From Forficula auricularia (taxonomy: Eukaryota > Arthropoda > Insecta > Dermaptera > Forficulidae): a stretch of 64,000 nucleotides of DNA. The notes beneath the pieces were generated by a model. The model ran no database searches. It saw only the letters and a program-made list of their open reading frames with translations, and was not told where the DNA came from. Of this stretch, positions 56,274 through 64,000 are shown piece by piece. Location of the stretch: contig JALMQS010000055.1 of assembly GCA_024734495.1 (NCBI GenBank), positions 11,193,340 through 11,257,339 of the forward strand. Reading direction: 5' to 3'. A program made the position numbers and the translations under genes. The first letter of the stretch is position 1. The number at the start of each line of letters is the position of its first letter.

Positions 56274-57119
56274 GTAGACTTCAAAAAGTTAATTTTTCGA
56301 GATTTTATTCTAATAATCACTTGTTCTATACTTATATAAGTGAAAATAAAAAAAAATCCGAAAAATGATTTGTTCAATTATTTTTTCTGAATAGTTTAAT
56401 CTATGTCAAGCGGCGTGTAGGGGTAAGTTCGGTGAGGGGGTGCGTTCGATAATGGAGGGTGGTGGTTTCATTCTAATAGAATGGAATTCATTATCAGCAA
56501 TGCATGCATTAAACCATCATATTTATCGCATATGGGTGTCTGCCTTCTAAAAAGGTTTTGTAAAAAAACATTAATAGAATAATTGTGTTAATTTCTACCT
56601 GTAAAGGTTCCAATTTGTAAAACGTAGAACAGCGCGCCCCTCATAACTCTATAATTGGAATTGACTGGATTATGAATGAAATTGCGTTTTGTTAATAACA
56701 ATGATATAAATGAAACCATAAAAAAAGTTGATTTTAGAATTGTTAATGATCCGCCTCGAAGAGAAAGCAATTTCCGTCCCCAATTGGCCAACCGGACGAG
56801 ATTAATAAATATAAAAAAAAATCAAAATTGTGGAGAAAAGTGGCGGAATGGGGTGCGGAAGTCATGCTTGAATTCAAACATTATAAAAACGATACTAATG
56901 CAGAAGAGAAATGGACCATCATCTTAATTCCCCGATGAATCCACGGAATTTGAGCTTCCATTTCAATCGAGGTTTTATATTGCAGTACATAAATATTTGC
57001 CATTAAGTCCAGCATCTAGCAAGGGTTCGGAAGGGCTGCGATAAAGTAAACGTTAACCATGACTTAAAACTCAACTATATTTGACTCACTTTACAAACGA
57101 TGTCTAAATTATTAGACTA
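56274..57119. other. Intergenic, nothing recognised
   Basis: 56640-56930 is less AT-rich and contains an 83-codon plus-strand frame without a recognised domain. No repeats seen. Confidence 0.35.
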
Positions 57120-57200
57120 CTAGCTGTGAGGCCCGCCTTCGGCGGGCTCTCTTTAGCCAGGGGCTTCGCCCCCTGGACCCCCTCGCGGCTTGATTATTGA
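57120..57200 (-). mobile_element. Helitron 3' end
   Basis: On the minus strand the element ends GCCCGCCGAAGGCGGGC, then CTCACAG, then CTAG|T. This is a 7-bp stem with a GAA loop (57131-57147) just before CTAG (57120-57123), the same design as at 22418-22447. A second hairpin, CCAGGGG CTTCG CCCCTGG type, lies at 57157-57176. The 5' part of the element is missing or unrecognisable. Confidence 0.7.
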
Positions 57201-57495
57201 AGTTTTATTAGTACTGTTATTCTAGAATAAAGTCTTGAATAGATATAATTGAAGATTCTATTTTACTGGCCCGTAATTTTAAAATTTAAATGAAAAACAA
57301 CAAAAGATGATACAAATATAATATTTTTTTATTAAAATTGACCTTGTCCAAAGGAACATTTGGTCACCAAAAATTTGTCAAAATGTATAAAAAACGATAG
57401 ATAGATAGATAGATGATATAGATTTATTTTTCAAAACAATACAATAACAGTTGATATTGAATTCTATAAAGAAAATAAACATACAAAATTTGAAT

Positions 57496-57635
57496 GTATA
57501 TTGTTCTATTATGATTGTTGCTAAAATTGCTGGGGGGGGGGGGGCGCAAAAATATTTCATGCTTGTAGTAAAATTTTCTCTTAGTCCGGCTCTGTTTATA
57601 CCTTAAACTTATATGTATACTATATACCTATACAT
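57496..57635 (+). repeat. About 140-bp minisatellite, unit left of the retrotransposon
   Basis: Runs GTATATTGTTCTATTATGAT, ATTGCTGGGGGG, then TTCATGCTTGTAGTAAAAT, TTTCTCTTAGTCCGGCTCTG and TATACCTATACAT. The next unit would start at 57636, where the Ty3/gypsy element inserted. Confidence 0.88.
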
Positions 57636-57639
57636 GTAT
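57636..57639. repeat. Target site duplication GTAT (left)
   Basis: GTAT precedes the 3' LTR and is repeated as GTAT at 62152-62155. The uninterrupted minisatellite units read CATGTATATTG at this place, confirming the empty site. Confidence 0.9.
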
Positions 57640-57774
57640 TATTACGATTATATTAATTAAGAACTCGTAATCTCATTAAAAAACATTTATTTTCAATAAC
57701 ATCAACAAACATATAAATATAAATATAAACAATAGAACGATTAACAATACATCAAGTAAGCGTTGTACGCATCA
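57640..57774 (-). repeat. 3' LTR, 135 bp
   Basis: In element sense it starts TGATGCGTACAACGC and ends CGTAATA. AATAAA, a polyadenylation signal, is present in the middle. The LTR is short for this class, and the 3' end lacks the usual CA. Confidence 0.92.
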
Positions 57775-57777
57775 ATT

Positions 57778-57788
57778 CTCCCCTCCTT
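57778..57788 (-). promoter_or_regulatory. Polypurine tract
   Basis: The minus strand reads AAGGAGGGGAG, then AAT, directly before the 3' LTR start TGATG. It is the expected primer for second-strand DNA synthesis. Confidence 0.8.
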
Positions 57789-57815
57789 AGAACGCGGACG
57801 CAGCTTCCCACAGGA

Positions 57816-60800
57816 TCATTCTTCTTTCTTCTTAGTTTTAAAATAACTTGAGTGATATTTAACTAACCTTCCCCTACCCCTATCAATTAAGTAAACGTTC
57901 CCCCCCAAATGCTTCCGTATCTCGTACGGCCCTTCAAATTTTGATGCAAAACCTGCATTATATCCCTCCGCAGCATTTGAGAGATGTACCATTCTAACAT
58001 ATACCTTATCCCCCACTGCAAATCGCTTTTCATTCAAACTATCCCCTTCTTTTTTATCCGCGTTCTCCCGAATACTTCTCTCCACCTCTTGCTTCCTTAT
58101 TTCCCTCAATCTTTCGCTCCTCCTTACCCACCTTTCCTCAGTCTCATCCCATTCCGATTCAATATTAAGTTCCCAGTCTTCAGGTCTATATAATATCCTA
58201 CCTAACACCATTTCCGCCGGGGAATAACCCGTTAACGAATTAATTCTGTTCCTTAAATTCAATAAAATCTTGGGTAATTTCAAGTCCCATTTATTATGAT
58301 CCCCATCCATCAACTGTACCCTGAGTAGGGTTTTAATATCTTGATTATGCCGTTCCACCGGATTTGCTCGTGGATGATAGACGGGTGTAGTAAATCTTTC
58401 AATTCCCCATTCCTCCATTCTTTTTATCCATTCTCGGCTAGTGAACTGAGTTCCGTTATCCGACAAAATACACTTTGGGAAACCAAGTCTCGGAAAAATG
58501 TCGAATTCCAAAACATTCAAAATTTTTCTTGAAGTAGCCTGGTTCAGCGGAAATGCTTCAATCCAACGTGAAAAGCAATCTAATATGACCAAGACAAATC
58601 TTTTGCCATTCCTTGTCCGTGGATAGGGTCCCATTAGATCTATGCTTAACATCTCCCAAGGTTTATTAGGTTTCCGACGGATCATCGAATCCTCCTTGGG
58701 GTTAGTATCCGGTTTAGCTCGGGCACATATATGACATCGTTCAACAAAACTCCTAATTTTAGGTGTCATTCCCCACCAAAAATATCTAGATCGAATTTGA
58801 TTAGTAGTTTCCCTTATCCCGGGGTGACCATCCCTTTCGTGACTATTTTCAATAATTTTTTCTCCATCCTTTTGAGTCACTACCAATCTATACGCTTCCT
58901 CTCCATTATTATCCCAGTCCAATCTATACAACACTTCGTTAATTAAAATGAAATGTGGTGCCAATCTTAATATCTTCTTCCTTACTTTCGAATTAGTAGG
59001 TAGGATCGATTCTTCTAAATATAATTTTATTTGATGTAGTAACTCTTCCTTATCTTGATTTGATTTCATTTGCCCAACATTTAGTCTCTCATCTTCCATT
59101 ATATTCAACTCATCCTCCTTGACTTCCTTCAACCAGTACGGAATTAAATCATCTTCATTATTTAATACCCTTCTTCTTTCCTCTATTGGATTTCTTGATA
59201 ACGCGTCCGCTCCCCCGTTATCCTTCCCAGGAACATGTTCAATAGTAAAGTCATAAGCCATTAATAAAAGAGACCATCGTTGTAATTTCGGATTAACATC
59301 CTTCATTCTGTTCAACCATTTCATAGCCTGGTTATCCGTTAGTAATACAAATGTATTACCATCTAAATATCTCCTAAATTTGGTTATACCCCATAGTATT
59401 GCCAGACATTCTCTTTCCACGGCAGAGTACATTCTTTCCCGTTCACTTAATTTCTTGCTTCCATATTCAATAACTCTTTTAGTTCCATTTTCAGCCCTCT
59501 GAAACAAAATCGCCCCCAAACCAATGGCACTAGCATCCGTTTGAACAAATATTGTCGAATCATCCAAATGAGCCAATGGAGGCGCCTCTGCCAATCCGAT
59601 TTTGAGTGATTCAAAAGCCTTCTGTTCAACTTCAGTCCACAACCACTTCTTTCCCGACCTTAACAACTCAGTCAACGGTGATGCTATAGTAGATAAGTCC
59701 TTTACTAAAGATCCATACCACTGGCATAATCCTAAAAATTCCCTCACCTCATGAACGGATGTTGGAATCGGGAATTTCATCACCGCCTCCACCTTTCCTT
59801 CAACGGTTCCTATACCATCCTTACTAATCAGATGTCCTAAATACTCCAACTCCTCCATCGCAAATTGACATTTGTCCACATTACACGTAAGTCCGTGTCT
59901 TTTTAAACGACTAAGGACCTTCCCTAGATGAACCAAATGCGTTTCCGTATCAGGACTATGAATAATGATATCATCCAGATACACTTCGCAGAAAACACCT
60001 ATATATCCTCTAAGGACTTCTTCCATCAGTCTCTGAAAAGTCATAGGAGCGTTTTTCAATCCAAACGGCATAACCTTGAACTGAAATAGGCCCAGAGGAG
60101 TTTTAAAAGCAGTGTATTCTCTCGATTCCGGAGATAACATAATTTGCCAATATCCTGATTTAAGGTCCAATCCCGTAAAGACACGAGAACCTTGGAATCC
60201 TCTTATCAATTCATGTAGATTTGGCATTGGATAAGCATCCTTTTCCGTAAGCTCATTTAACCTTTTAAAATCAACACAAAACCGATGGCTTCCATTTTTC
60301 TTTTTAACCATGACTACGGGAAAACCATAAGGCGAGACACTCGGTTCTATCACACCTGCCGCCTCCATTTCCCTCACTTGTTTACAAATAAGATTTTTCT
60401 TCTGTTGAGAATATATATATGGATACAATGATACCGGCTTAGTACATGATACTCTAATGGTATGTTCAATAGTTCTTGTTCTACCCACCTTCCCATTAAA
60501 TAACTCGCTATACTCCCGCAACACACCCACCAATCGATTTCTCTCCTCATTTTTCCAATTCGTTATAAATTTACTATCCTCAACAAATTCTTGCGTTAAA
60601 TTCTCCGTCTTCATCCAACTAAAATTACTTCTCTTACTTTTACCAAAAGTAATAAACTGGCCCTCGTAATCAATGATTACTTGATTCTCCATCAAAAATG
60701 GATGTCCCAATATCAACTTATGTCTAAGGTTCCTAACGATCAAAGCTTCAAACGAAATCATTATTCCTCTGGCTTCGCAATCAATTTTAATCTTTCCACA

Positions 60801-61142
60801 GGTTTGAATATAAGACTCCTCTACCGGTAACAAAACCTTCTGTTTCGAACCATCAATTAAAAAATCACCTAAATCCTTTACAAAACTTTCTGAAATAAAA
60901 TTATCAGATGCTTGAGTGTCTAACAATGCTGACACATAAAATTTCCCTATTTGTAATTCCAATGATGGCCGAATGATTTCCGAAAATTTATTCATACAAC
61001 AAATAATATGACTAGAGCTCTCACTTTCTATTCTTACATTCTTAGGGAATTCTACTGCTTTTTGGACAAGGAACTCCCTTTTTCCTTGCCCCTCCACTCG
61101 TTTCCCTTCTTGAAGCAAGTCTCTTCCCCATGTCCTTCCCGC
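57816..61142 (-). CDS. pol: Ty3/gypsy Pol polyprotein (protease, RT, RNase H, integrase)
   Basis: One open frame, open from about 61142; residues here are numbered from the TTG codon at 61118 (1100 codons). Protease: VSALLDTQASDNF (62-74), with Gln in place of the usual Gly after Asp-Thr, and LILGHPFL (135-142). Reverse transcriptase: YPMPNLHELI (296-305), TGLDLKSGYW (315-324), PFGLKNAPMTFQ (351-362) and YLDD (380-383), the catalytic pair. RNase H: TDAS (527-530), ERECLAILW (568-576), LTDNQ (593-597) and GGADALSR (635-642). Integrase: H760, H765, C795 and C798 form the HHCC finger; D827, D887 and E922 form the DDE triad. A GPYEI segment (1063-1067) resembles the GPY/F module. Pol overlaps gag by about 90 bp in the -1 frame, so it is probably made by ribosomal frameshifting as a Gag-Pol fusion and cleaved by the protease. 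No stops or shifts are seen. Confidence 0.95.
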   Translation of the reverse strand, partial: AGRTWGRDLLQEGKRVEGQGKREFLVQKAVEFPKNVRIESESSSHIICCMNKFSEIIRPSLELQIGKFYVSALLDTQASDNFISESFVKDLGDFLIDGSKQKVLLPVEESYIQTCGKIKIDCEARGIMISFEALIVRNLRHKLILGHPFLMENQVIIDYEGQFITFGKSKRSNFSWMKTENLTQEFVEDSKFITNWKNEERNRLVGVLREYSELFNGKVGRTRTIEHTIRVSCTKPVSLYPYIYSQQKKNLICKQVREMEAAGVIEPSVSPYGFPVVMVKKKNGSHRFCVDFKRLNELTEKDAYPMPNLHELIRGFQGSRVFTGLDLKSGYWQIMLSPESREYTAFKTPLGLFQFKVMPFGLKNAPMTFQRLMEEVLRGYIGVFCEVYLDDIIIHSPDTETHLVHLGKVLSRLKRHGLTCNVDKCQFAMEELEYLGHLISKDGIGTVEGKVEAVMKFPIPTSVHEVREFLGLCQWYGSLVKDLSTIASPLTELLRSGKKWLWTEVEQKAFESLKIGLAEAPPLAHLDDSTIFVQTDASAIGLGAILFQRAENGTKRVIEYGSKKLSERERMYSAVERECLAILWGITKFRRYLDGNTFVLLTDNQAMKWLNRMKDVNPKLQRWSLLLMAYDFTIEHVPGKDNGGADALSRNPIEERRRVLNNEDDLIPYWLKEVKEDELNIMEDERLNVGQMKSNQDKEELLHQIKLYLEESILPTNSKVRKKILRLAPHFILINEVLYRLDWDNNGEEAYRLVVTQKDGEKIIENSHERDGHPGIRETTNQIRSRYFWWGMTPKIRSFVERCHICARAKPDTNPKEDSMIRRKPNKPWEMLSIDLMGPYPRTRNGKRFVLVILDCFSRWIEAFPLNQATSRKILNVLEFDIFPRLGFPKCILSDNGTQFTSREWIKRMEEWGIERFTTPVYHPRANPVERHNQDIKTLLRVQLMDGDHNKWDLKLPKILLNLRNRINSLTGYSPAEMVLGRILYRPEDWELNIESEWDETEERWVRRSERLREIRKQEVERSIRENADKKEGDSLNEKRFAVGDKVYVRMVHLSNAAEGYNAGFASKFEGPYEIRKHLGGNVYLIDRGRGRLVKYHSSYFKTKKKEE

Positions 61143-61750
61143 CTACAGAATCCACAAAAACGTGTATCCTGAGTGGGACTCGTCTTCTCTTCTTTATCCA
61201 CATCCTTTAAATCCCTTTCTATTTCTTCTACCGTCTGCATAAACCCTTCAATATCAGTGAATTTCATTCCCCTAATGGACGATCTAATACGTGGAGTAAT
61301 CATCTCCACTAAAACTTGCAGGATTGAACCAGCATCTTCCTCCGGAAAAACTCTCTTATATAAAGCCATCTTATTCTCAATAAATAACCTTATAGGTTCG
61401 TCCCTTCTCTGTTTCTCCTCATAAAACATAACCTTTAACTTTGAGACTACGATTAAACTATCGTATTCTCGGAGAAATTTCATTTTAAAATCTTTCCAAT
61501 CCAACGCGGGAAATTGATTCACCACCCGCCACCATGTCTTGGCCTTATCTAACAACTGACCCGAAACCACCATGAGCCAAACATCTTCCGGTACTTTATA
61601 TTTTAATAGATTATTCTCGACCTTTTTTAAAAATAACTTCGGATCTTCCTCTGGGAGAGCTCTAAACACCGGAAGGAATTTTCCCACGTCTGCTAATTGA
61701 ATATTCCTATTAATCTCGAAATCACTAGCCTTTTCCGAATTTTTCTCCTT
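61052..61750 (-). CDS. gag: Gag, main part (capsid and zinc knuckle)
   Basis: The frame is open from about 61750 to the stop at 61052. No ATG lies near its head, which fits its being the continuation of 61693-62001 after a frame shift. It contains LPVFRALPEEDPKLFLKKVE, WWRVVNQFPALDWKDFKMKF and PIRLFIENKMALYKRVFPEE, a typical Ty3/gypsy capsid (retrotransposon gag family). A CCHC zinc knuckle, CGFCRREGHGEETC (about 61150-61109), binds the RNA. The end overlaps pol in the -1 frame; A-rich runs (GGAAAAAGGG, CCAAAAAGC) are candidates for the slip site, but no textbook heptamer is present. Confidence 0.85.
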   Translation of the reverse strand, partial: KEKNSEKASDFEINRNIQLADVGKFLPVFRALPEEDPKLFLKKVENNLLKYKVPEDVWLMVVSGQLLDKAKTWWRVVNQFPALDWKDFKMKFLREYDSLIVVSKLKVMFYEEKQRRDEPIRLFIENKMALYKRVFPEEDAGSILQVLVEMITPRIRSSIRGMKFTDIEGFMQTVEEIERDLKDVDKEEKTSPTQDTRFCGFCRREGHGEETCFKKGNEWRGKEKGSSLSKKQ

Positions 61751-62001
61751 TTAATCATTTCTTCCAATTCTATTCTCTTGTTTCTTTCCTCTTCCAAATC
61801 ATCCTTTAATTTCTTTATTATTTCTTCAAAATTATTTTTTAATTTATTCACCTCCTCTCCCAAATCCATAACTCTATGCTCACCTTTTTTTATATCATCC
61901 TTGATCTCCGATATCTCCTCCCTCGTTATTTCCATATTCGAAAAATCATTTTTCTTATTCCTCTTCGCCAGTGGTCCACTAGGTTTTTTTATCATTTTCA
62001 A
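61693..62001 (-). pseudogene. gag: Gag N-terminal part, separated by a frame shift
   Basis: ATG at 62001 starts just inside the primer binding site. The 102-codon product is lysine- and glutamate-rich with a predicted coiled-coil pattern (EEVNKLKNNFEEIIKKLKDD), as in many Gag N-termini. Its frame ends at 61693 and overlaps the capsid frame, which is open from about 61750. One indel in the A-rich stretch near 61740-61760 probably separates them; a programmed shift is a less likely alternative. If it is a mutation, this copy cannot make full Gag. Confidence 0.75.
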
Positions 62002-62016
62002 ATTGTTCGGGCGCCA
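61999..62016 (-). promoter_or_regulatory. Primer binding site, tRNA-Lys type
   Basis: The minus strand reads TGGCGCCCGAACA, then ATTTG, one base inside the 5' LTR. The first 13 bases are complementary to the 3' end of the tRNA-Lys species also used by lentiviruses; the last five differ. Confidence 0.85.
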
Positions 62017-62017
62017 A

Positions 62018-62151
62018 TATTACGATCATATTAATGAAGAACTCGTAATCTCATTAAAAACATTTATTTTCAATAATATCAACAAACATATAAATATAAA
62101 TATAAACAATAGAACGATTAACAATACATCAAGTAAGCGTTGTACGCATCA
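62018..62151 (-). repeat. 5' LTR, 134 bp
   Basis: Same as the 3' LTR except for three substitutions and one A fewer in an A-run. In element sense it starts TGATGCG at 62151. Confidence 0.92.
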
Positions 62152-62506
62152 GTATATTGTTCTATTGTGATGGTTGATAAATTTGCTGGGTGGGGGGGGG
62201 GAGGAAAATATTCCATGCTTCTAGTAAAATTTTCTCTTAGCCCGGCTCTGTTTATACCTGTAAACTTATATGTATACTATATACCTGCACATGTATATTG
62301 TTCTATTGTGATTGTTTGATAAATTTGCTGGGGGGGGGGGGTGAAATATTCCATGCTTGTAGTAAAATTTTCTCTATAGCCCGGCTCTGTTTATACCTTA
62401 AACTTATATGTATACTATATACCTATACATGTATATTGTTCTATTGTGATTTTTGATAAATTTGCTGGGTAGGGGGGGGGAATATTCCATGCTTGTAGTA
62501 AAATAA
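62152..62506 (+). repeat. About 140-bp minisatellite, units right of the retrotransposon
   Basis: Units start with GTATATTGTTCTATTGTGAT at 62152, 62293 and 62431 (periods of 141 and 138 bp). The third unit is cut at 62504. Each has a G-run of 8-12 bases after TTTGCTGGG and the AAAATTTTCTCTNAGCCCGG block. Confidence 0.9.
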
Positions 62507-62580
62507 GACGCCGCCCGCCAGGGCACCAGCCCGGAGAGGCCGAGGTTCGTGGGCGTGCCGAAGGCACGCACGAAAAGCTC
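62507..62580 (+). repeat. Repeat E terminal part, copy 3
   Basis: GACGCCGCCCGCCAGGGCAC, CAGCCCGGAG, then hairpin GCGTGCCGAAGGCACGC and ACGAAAAGCTC, as at the ends of 28709-29530 and 35500-36311. Followed by a TA tract and TG repeats. Confidence 0.8.
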
Positions 62581-62610
62581 ATATATATATATATATATTT
62601 GATTTGATAT

Positions 62611-62635
62611 ATGTGTGTGTGTGTGTGTGTGTGTT
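62611..62635 (+). repeat. TG microsatellite
   Basis: About twelve TG units following a TA tract. Confidence 0.9.
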
Positions 62636-63811
62636 TATTTGCATCAAGCATATGACAACATCTTTGTTTCTCTTTATGACCAATACTTCTAGTCCCAACT
62701 CTGGATTGACTACCCCTTTCAACCATATTATCTAAAAAAACAAATTTTATTTTAAAAATAAAGAAAATTTTTACCTTAGCAACACACACTTTTATGTCCT
62801 TTGATATGGTATCTATATAGTGGAAGTAGAATCTAAAAATGATATTGTGAAACAAATAGATTTGAATTTAAAGAAATTCGGATGTTTTTTGAAAAACCAA
62901 ATTTAAAAAGTAAGCAGCAAAGTTGCCAGTAACAAATGGTTGTTTTGAAATTTATTTTCGTTGACGAAAACTCGAAGACAAACAATTGGTGGCGTTGAGG
63001 AGAGGAAATTGGCTGGCTTAGACGAGCATAAAGATGCGAAACATCGCTGCGGGGCTTCACTTTCCAATTGCAAACAGATTCCGATACGATTGTTTTACAC
63101 TTGTTGTAGGGCTTGTTTAACAATCGAATTGCTATTTATTACTCTGCCATCGCGGCTGTCAATATTTGATTTATTTTATTTATTTCTGAAAACCGAGTTC
63201 TCTCGTTTCTTGGCGAACTTCCATTTTAGTTCCACTTGGAATTGACTTATCTAATTGCTTTGTCTAAAATAAATATAGCGAAGTGAAATTGAAACAAACA
63301 AAAAAGTGAAGGGTTTTTAATGATTCTGCTCCTTCTTCGATTATTTGTTTTTAAAATTGAAGATCATACATGCCGGATTATTATTTCGCTCACAATTGAT
63401 TTTGTGAGGTAGTAGAATTTCTAACTAAACTATTTTAAGTGAATTTTAGATTGAATATCTTTCTGTAGGTGTGTGAGAGTTTTGTTTAAATTCAAATAAA
63501 ATAAATTTAAAAAAATAATTATAGATAATATATATTTAAATATACAATCACTTTGTTACTATATCATTGTTTGTGTTAAATCTTTTTAATGAAATTTTGA
63601 CTTATTTCTATAATCTCATTGAAATTTTGCATGGGATGTGAAGAAATATCATTTTCAATCATGATTTTCTGCCGTCTATTTGGCAATGACCAGCTTTTTT
63701 TATTTATTGTGACCGCGAACAAAGCCCATTTAGACAGCACATCTGTAAAGTGTTAATAGTGTTAGTGAGGGAGCCGAGTTTTAGCCAGTCGAAATTTTAT
63801 ATATATATATG
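62636..63811. other. Intergenic; overlapping frames on both strands without recognised product
   Basis: 62900-63250 is less AT-rich and open on both strands for about 95 codons, starting from non-ATG codons. No domain or splice pattern seen. Confidence 0.3.
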
Positions 63812-63905
63812 TAGCCAGGCTTGAACCCGGGTCTCTTGCTTGAACATCGTCATCAACGATGCTGTAGCGGGGCCAGCGCTTTAGCCAGCTCGGACAACCC
63901 GACTC
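63812..63905 (-). repeat. tRNA-Leu/Ser-like SINE head
   Basis: On the minus strand GTCGGGTTGTCCGAGCTGGC, TAAAGCGCTGG, then a long variable part and CCCGGGTTCAAGCC (B box). It resembles a long-variable-arm tRNA, but the ends (GTCGGG and GGCTAC) do not pair, so it is a tRNA-derived repeat, not a tRNA gene. Confidence 0.55.
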
Positions 63906-64000
63906 TCCAATGAACAGCTTACTATTATAACAAAACGAATTTACCTGCGTCTTGAACTCATGAGAAATTAAAGATAGAATATTTCTGATTAAAAAGACTG

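Larger units (their letters stand above)
57640..62151 (-). mobile_element. Ty3/gypsy LTR retrotransposon, nearly complete (4.5 kb)
   Basis: Complete from LTR to LTR on the minus strand: 5' LTR 62018-62151, primer site, gag (frame-broken), pol (intact frame), polypurine tract, 3' LTR 57640-57774. The LTRs differ by three substitutions and one A-run indel, so insertion was fairly recent. No env-like gene is present. The domain order PR-RT-RNase H-integrase defines Ty3/gypsy (Metaviridae). Such an element copies its RNA in virus-like particles and integrates with its own integrase. Confidence 0.95.

Noticed and set aside
57125..57180. Rho-independent terminator-like GC hairpins suggesting bacterial DNA
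   Set aside because: The hairpins match the Helitron 3' end at 22418-22447 and are followed by CTAG|T; no bacterial genes nearby.
62833..63245. Overlapping 95-codon frames on both strands
   Set aside because: Both begin at non-ATG codons, with no domain, splice sites or repeat support.
63812..63905. Possible tRNA-Leu or tRNA-Ser gene
   Set aside because: A and B boxes are present, but the acceptor ends do not pair; treated as a SINE head.

Overview
The window is AT-rich eukaryotic DNA dominated by transposable elements and their remains. No complete host gene could be supported. The repeat content is typical of arthropods: mariner, Tc1-like, piggyBac and pogo DNA transposons, RTE and CR1/Jockey-group LINEs, an I-group LINE end, Helitrons, a Ty3/gypsy retrotransposon and tRNA-derived SINEs. 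There is also a widespread repeat type with ACCGACTTCAAAAA termini. An insect is the best guess, perhaps a hemipteran, but the species cannot be told from this sequence.

Layout, 0-20 kb: a mariner relic lies at the left edge. It is followed by MITE-like and Helitron-like fragments and a degenerate tandem repeat (6.2-7.2 kb). A GC-richer island at 7.25-7.9 kb holds the only candidate host exon, which would encode a possible signal peptide on the minus strand. Then come an I-group LINE end with RNase H (8.8-10.1 kb), a long foldback repeat (10.2-10.6 kb), a Tc1-like pair of inverted 3' ends enclosing a SINE (12.1-12.95 kb), tandem repeats (13.1-13.9 kb), a pogo-like relic (14.1-14.9 kb), a piggyBac relic (16.3-17.3 kb) and a second foldback (18.2-18.6 kb).

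20-40 kb: CR1-like LINE ends (19.4-20.3 kb); a Helitron with both termini and a very G-rich core (21.4-22.4 kb); and a truncated RTE LINE with target duplications, nested two levels deep with other repeats (23.8-26.3 kb). Next are a 390-bp near-perfect palindrome (26.7-27.1 kb), several inverted pairs of dispersed repeats (28-30, 35-36, 46-47 and 53-54 kb), a relic of an uncharacterised protein family (33.4-34.7 kb), and a Tc1/mariner-type element with roughly 170-bp inverted ends that encloses a dead mariner (36.3-38.1 kb).

40-64 kb: a CR1-like LINE carrying an inverted copy of its own 3' end (42.8-45.0 kb); an RTE LINE with a continuous 836-codon reading frame (48.2-50.76 kb); two defective mariners with target TA and inverted ends (51.2-52.4 and 55.4-56.3 kb); a 520-bp foldback (53.3-53.85 kb); and a nearly intact Ty3/gypsy retrotransposon (57.64-62.15 kb, minus strand). 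The Ty3/gypsy element has 134/135-bp LTRs, a tRNA-Lys-type primer site, a polypurine tract, a 1100-codon pol and a 4-bp target duplication. It sits inside a minisatellite of about 140 bp.

Only the Ty3/gypsy pol and the 48-kb RTE polyprotein look like near-functional coding sequences. Everything else is mutated, truncated or non-autonomous. Mutual insertions give a relative chronology. No clearly new biological system was found. The most unusual signals are recurrent hammerhead-like motifs in unrelated foldbacks, the G-rich Helitron core, and the possible secreted-protein exon at 7.5 kb.
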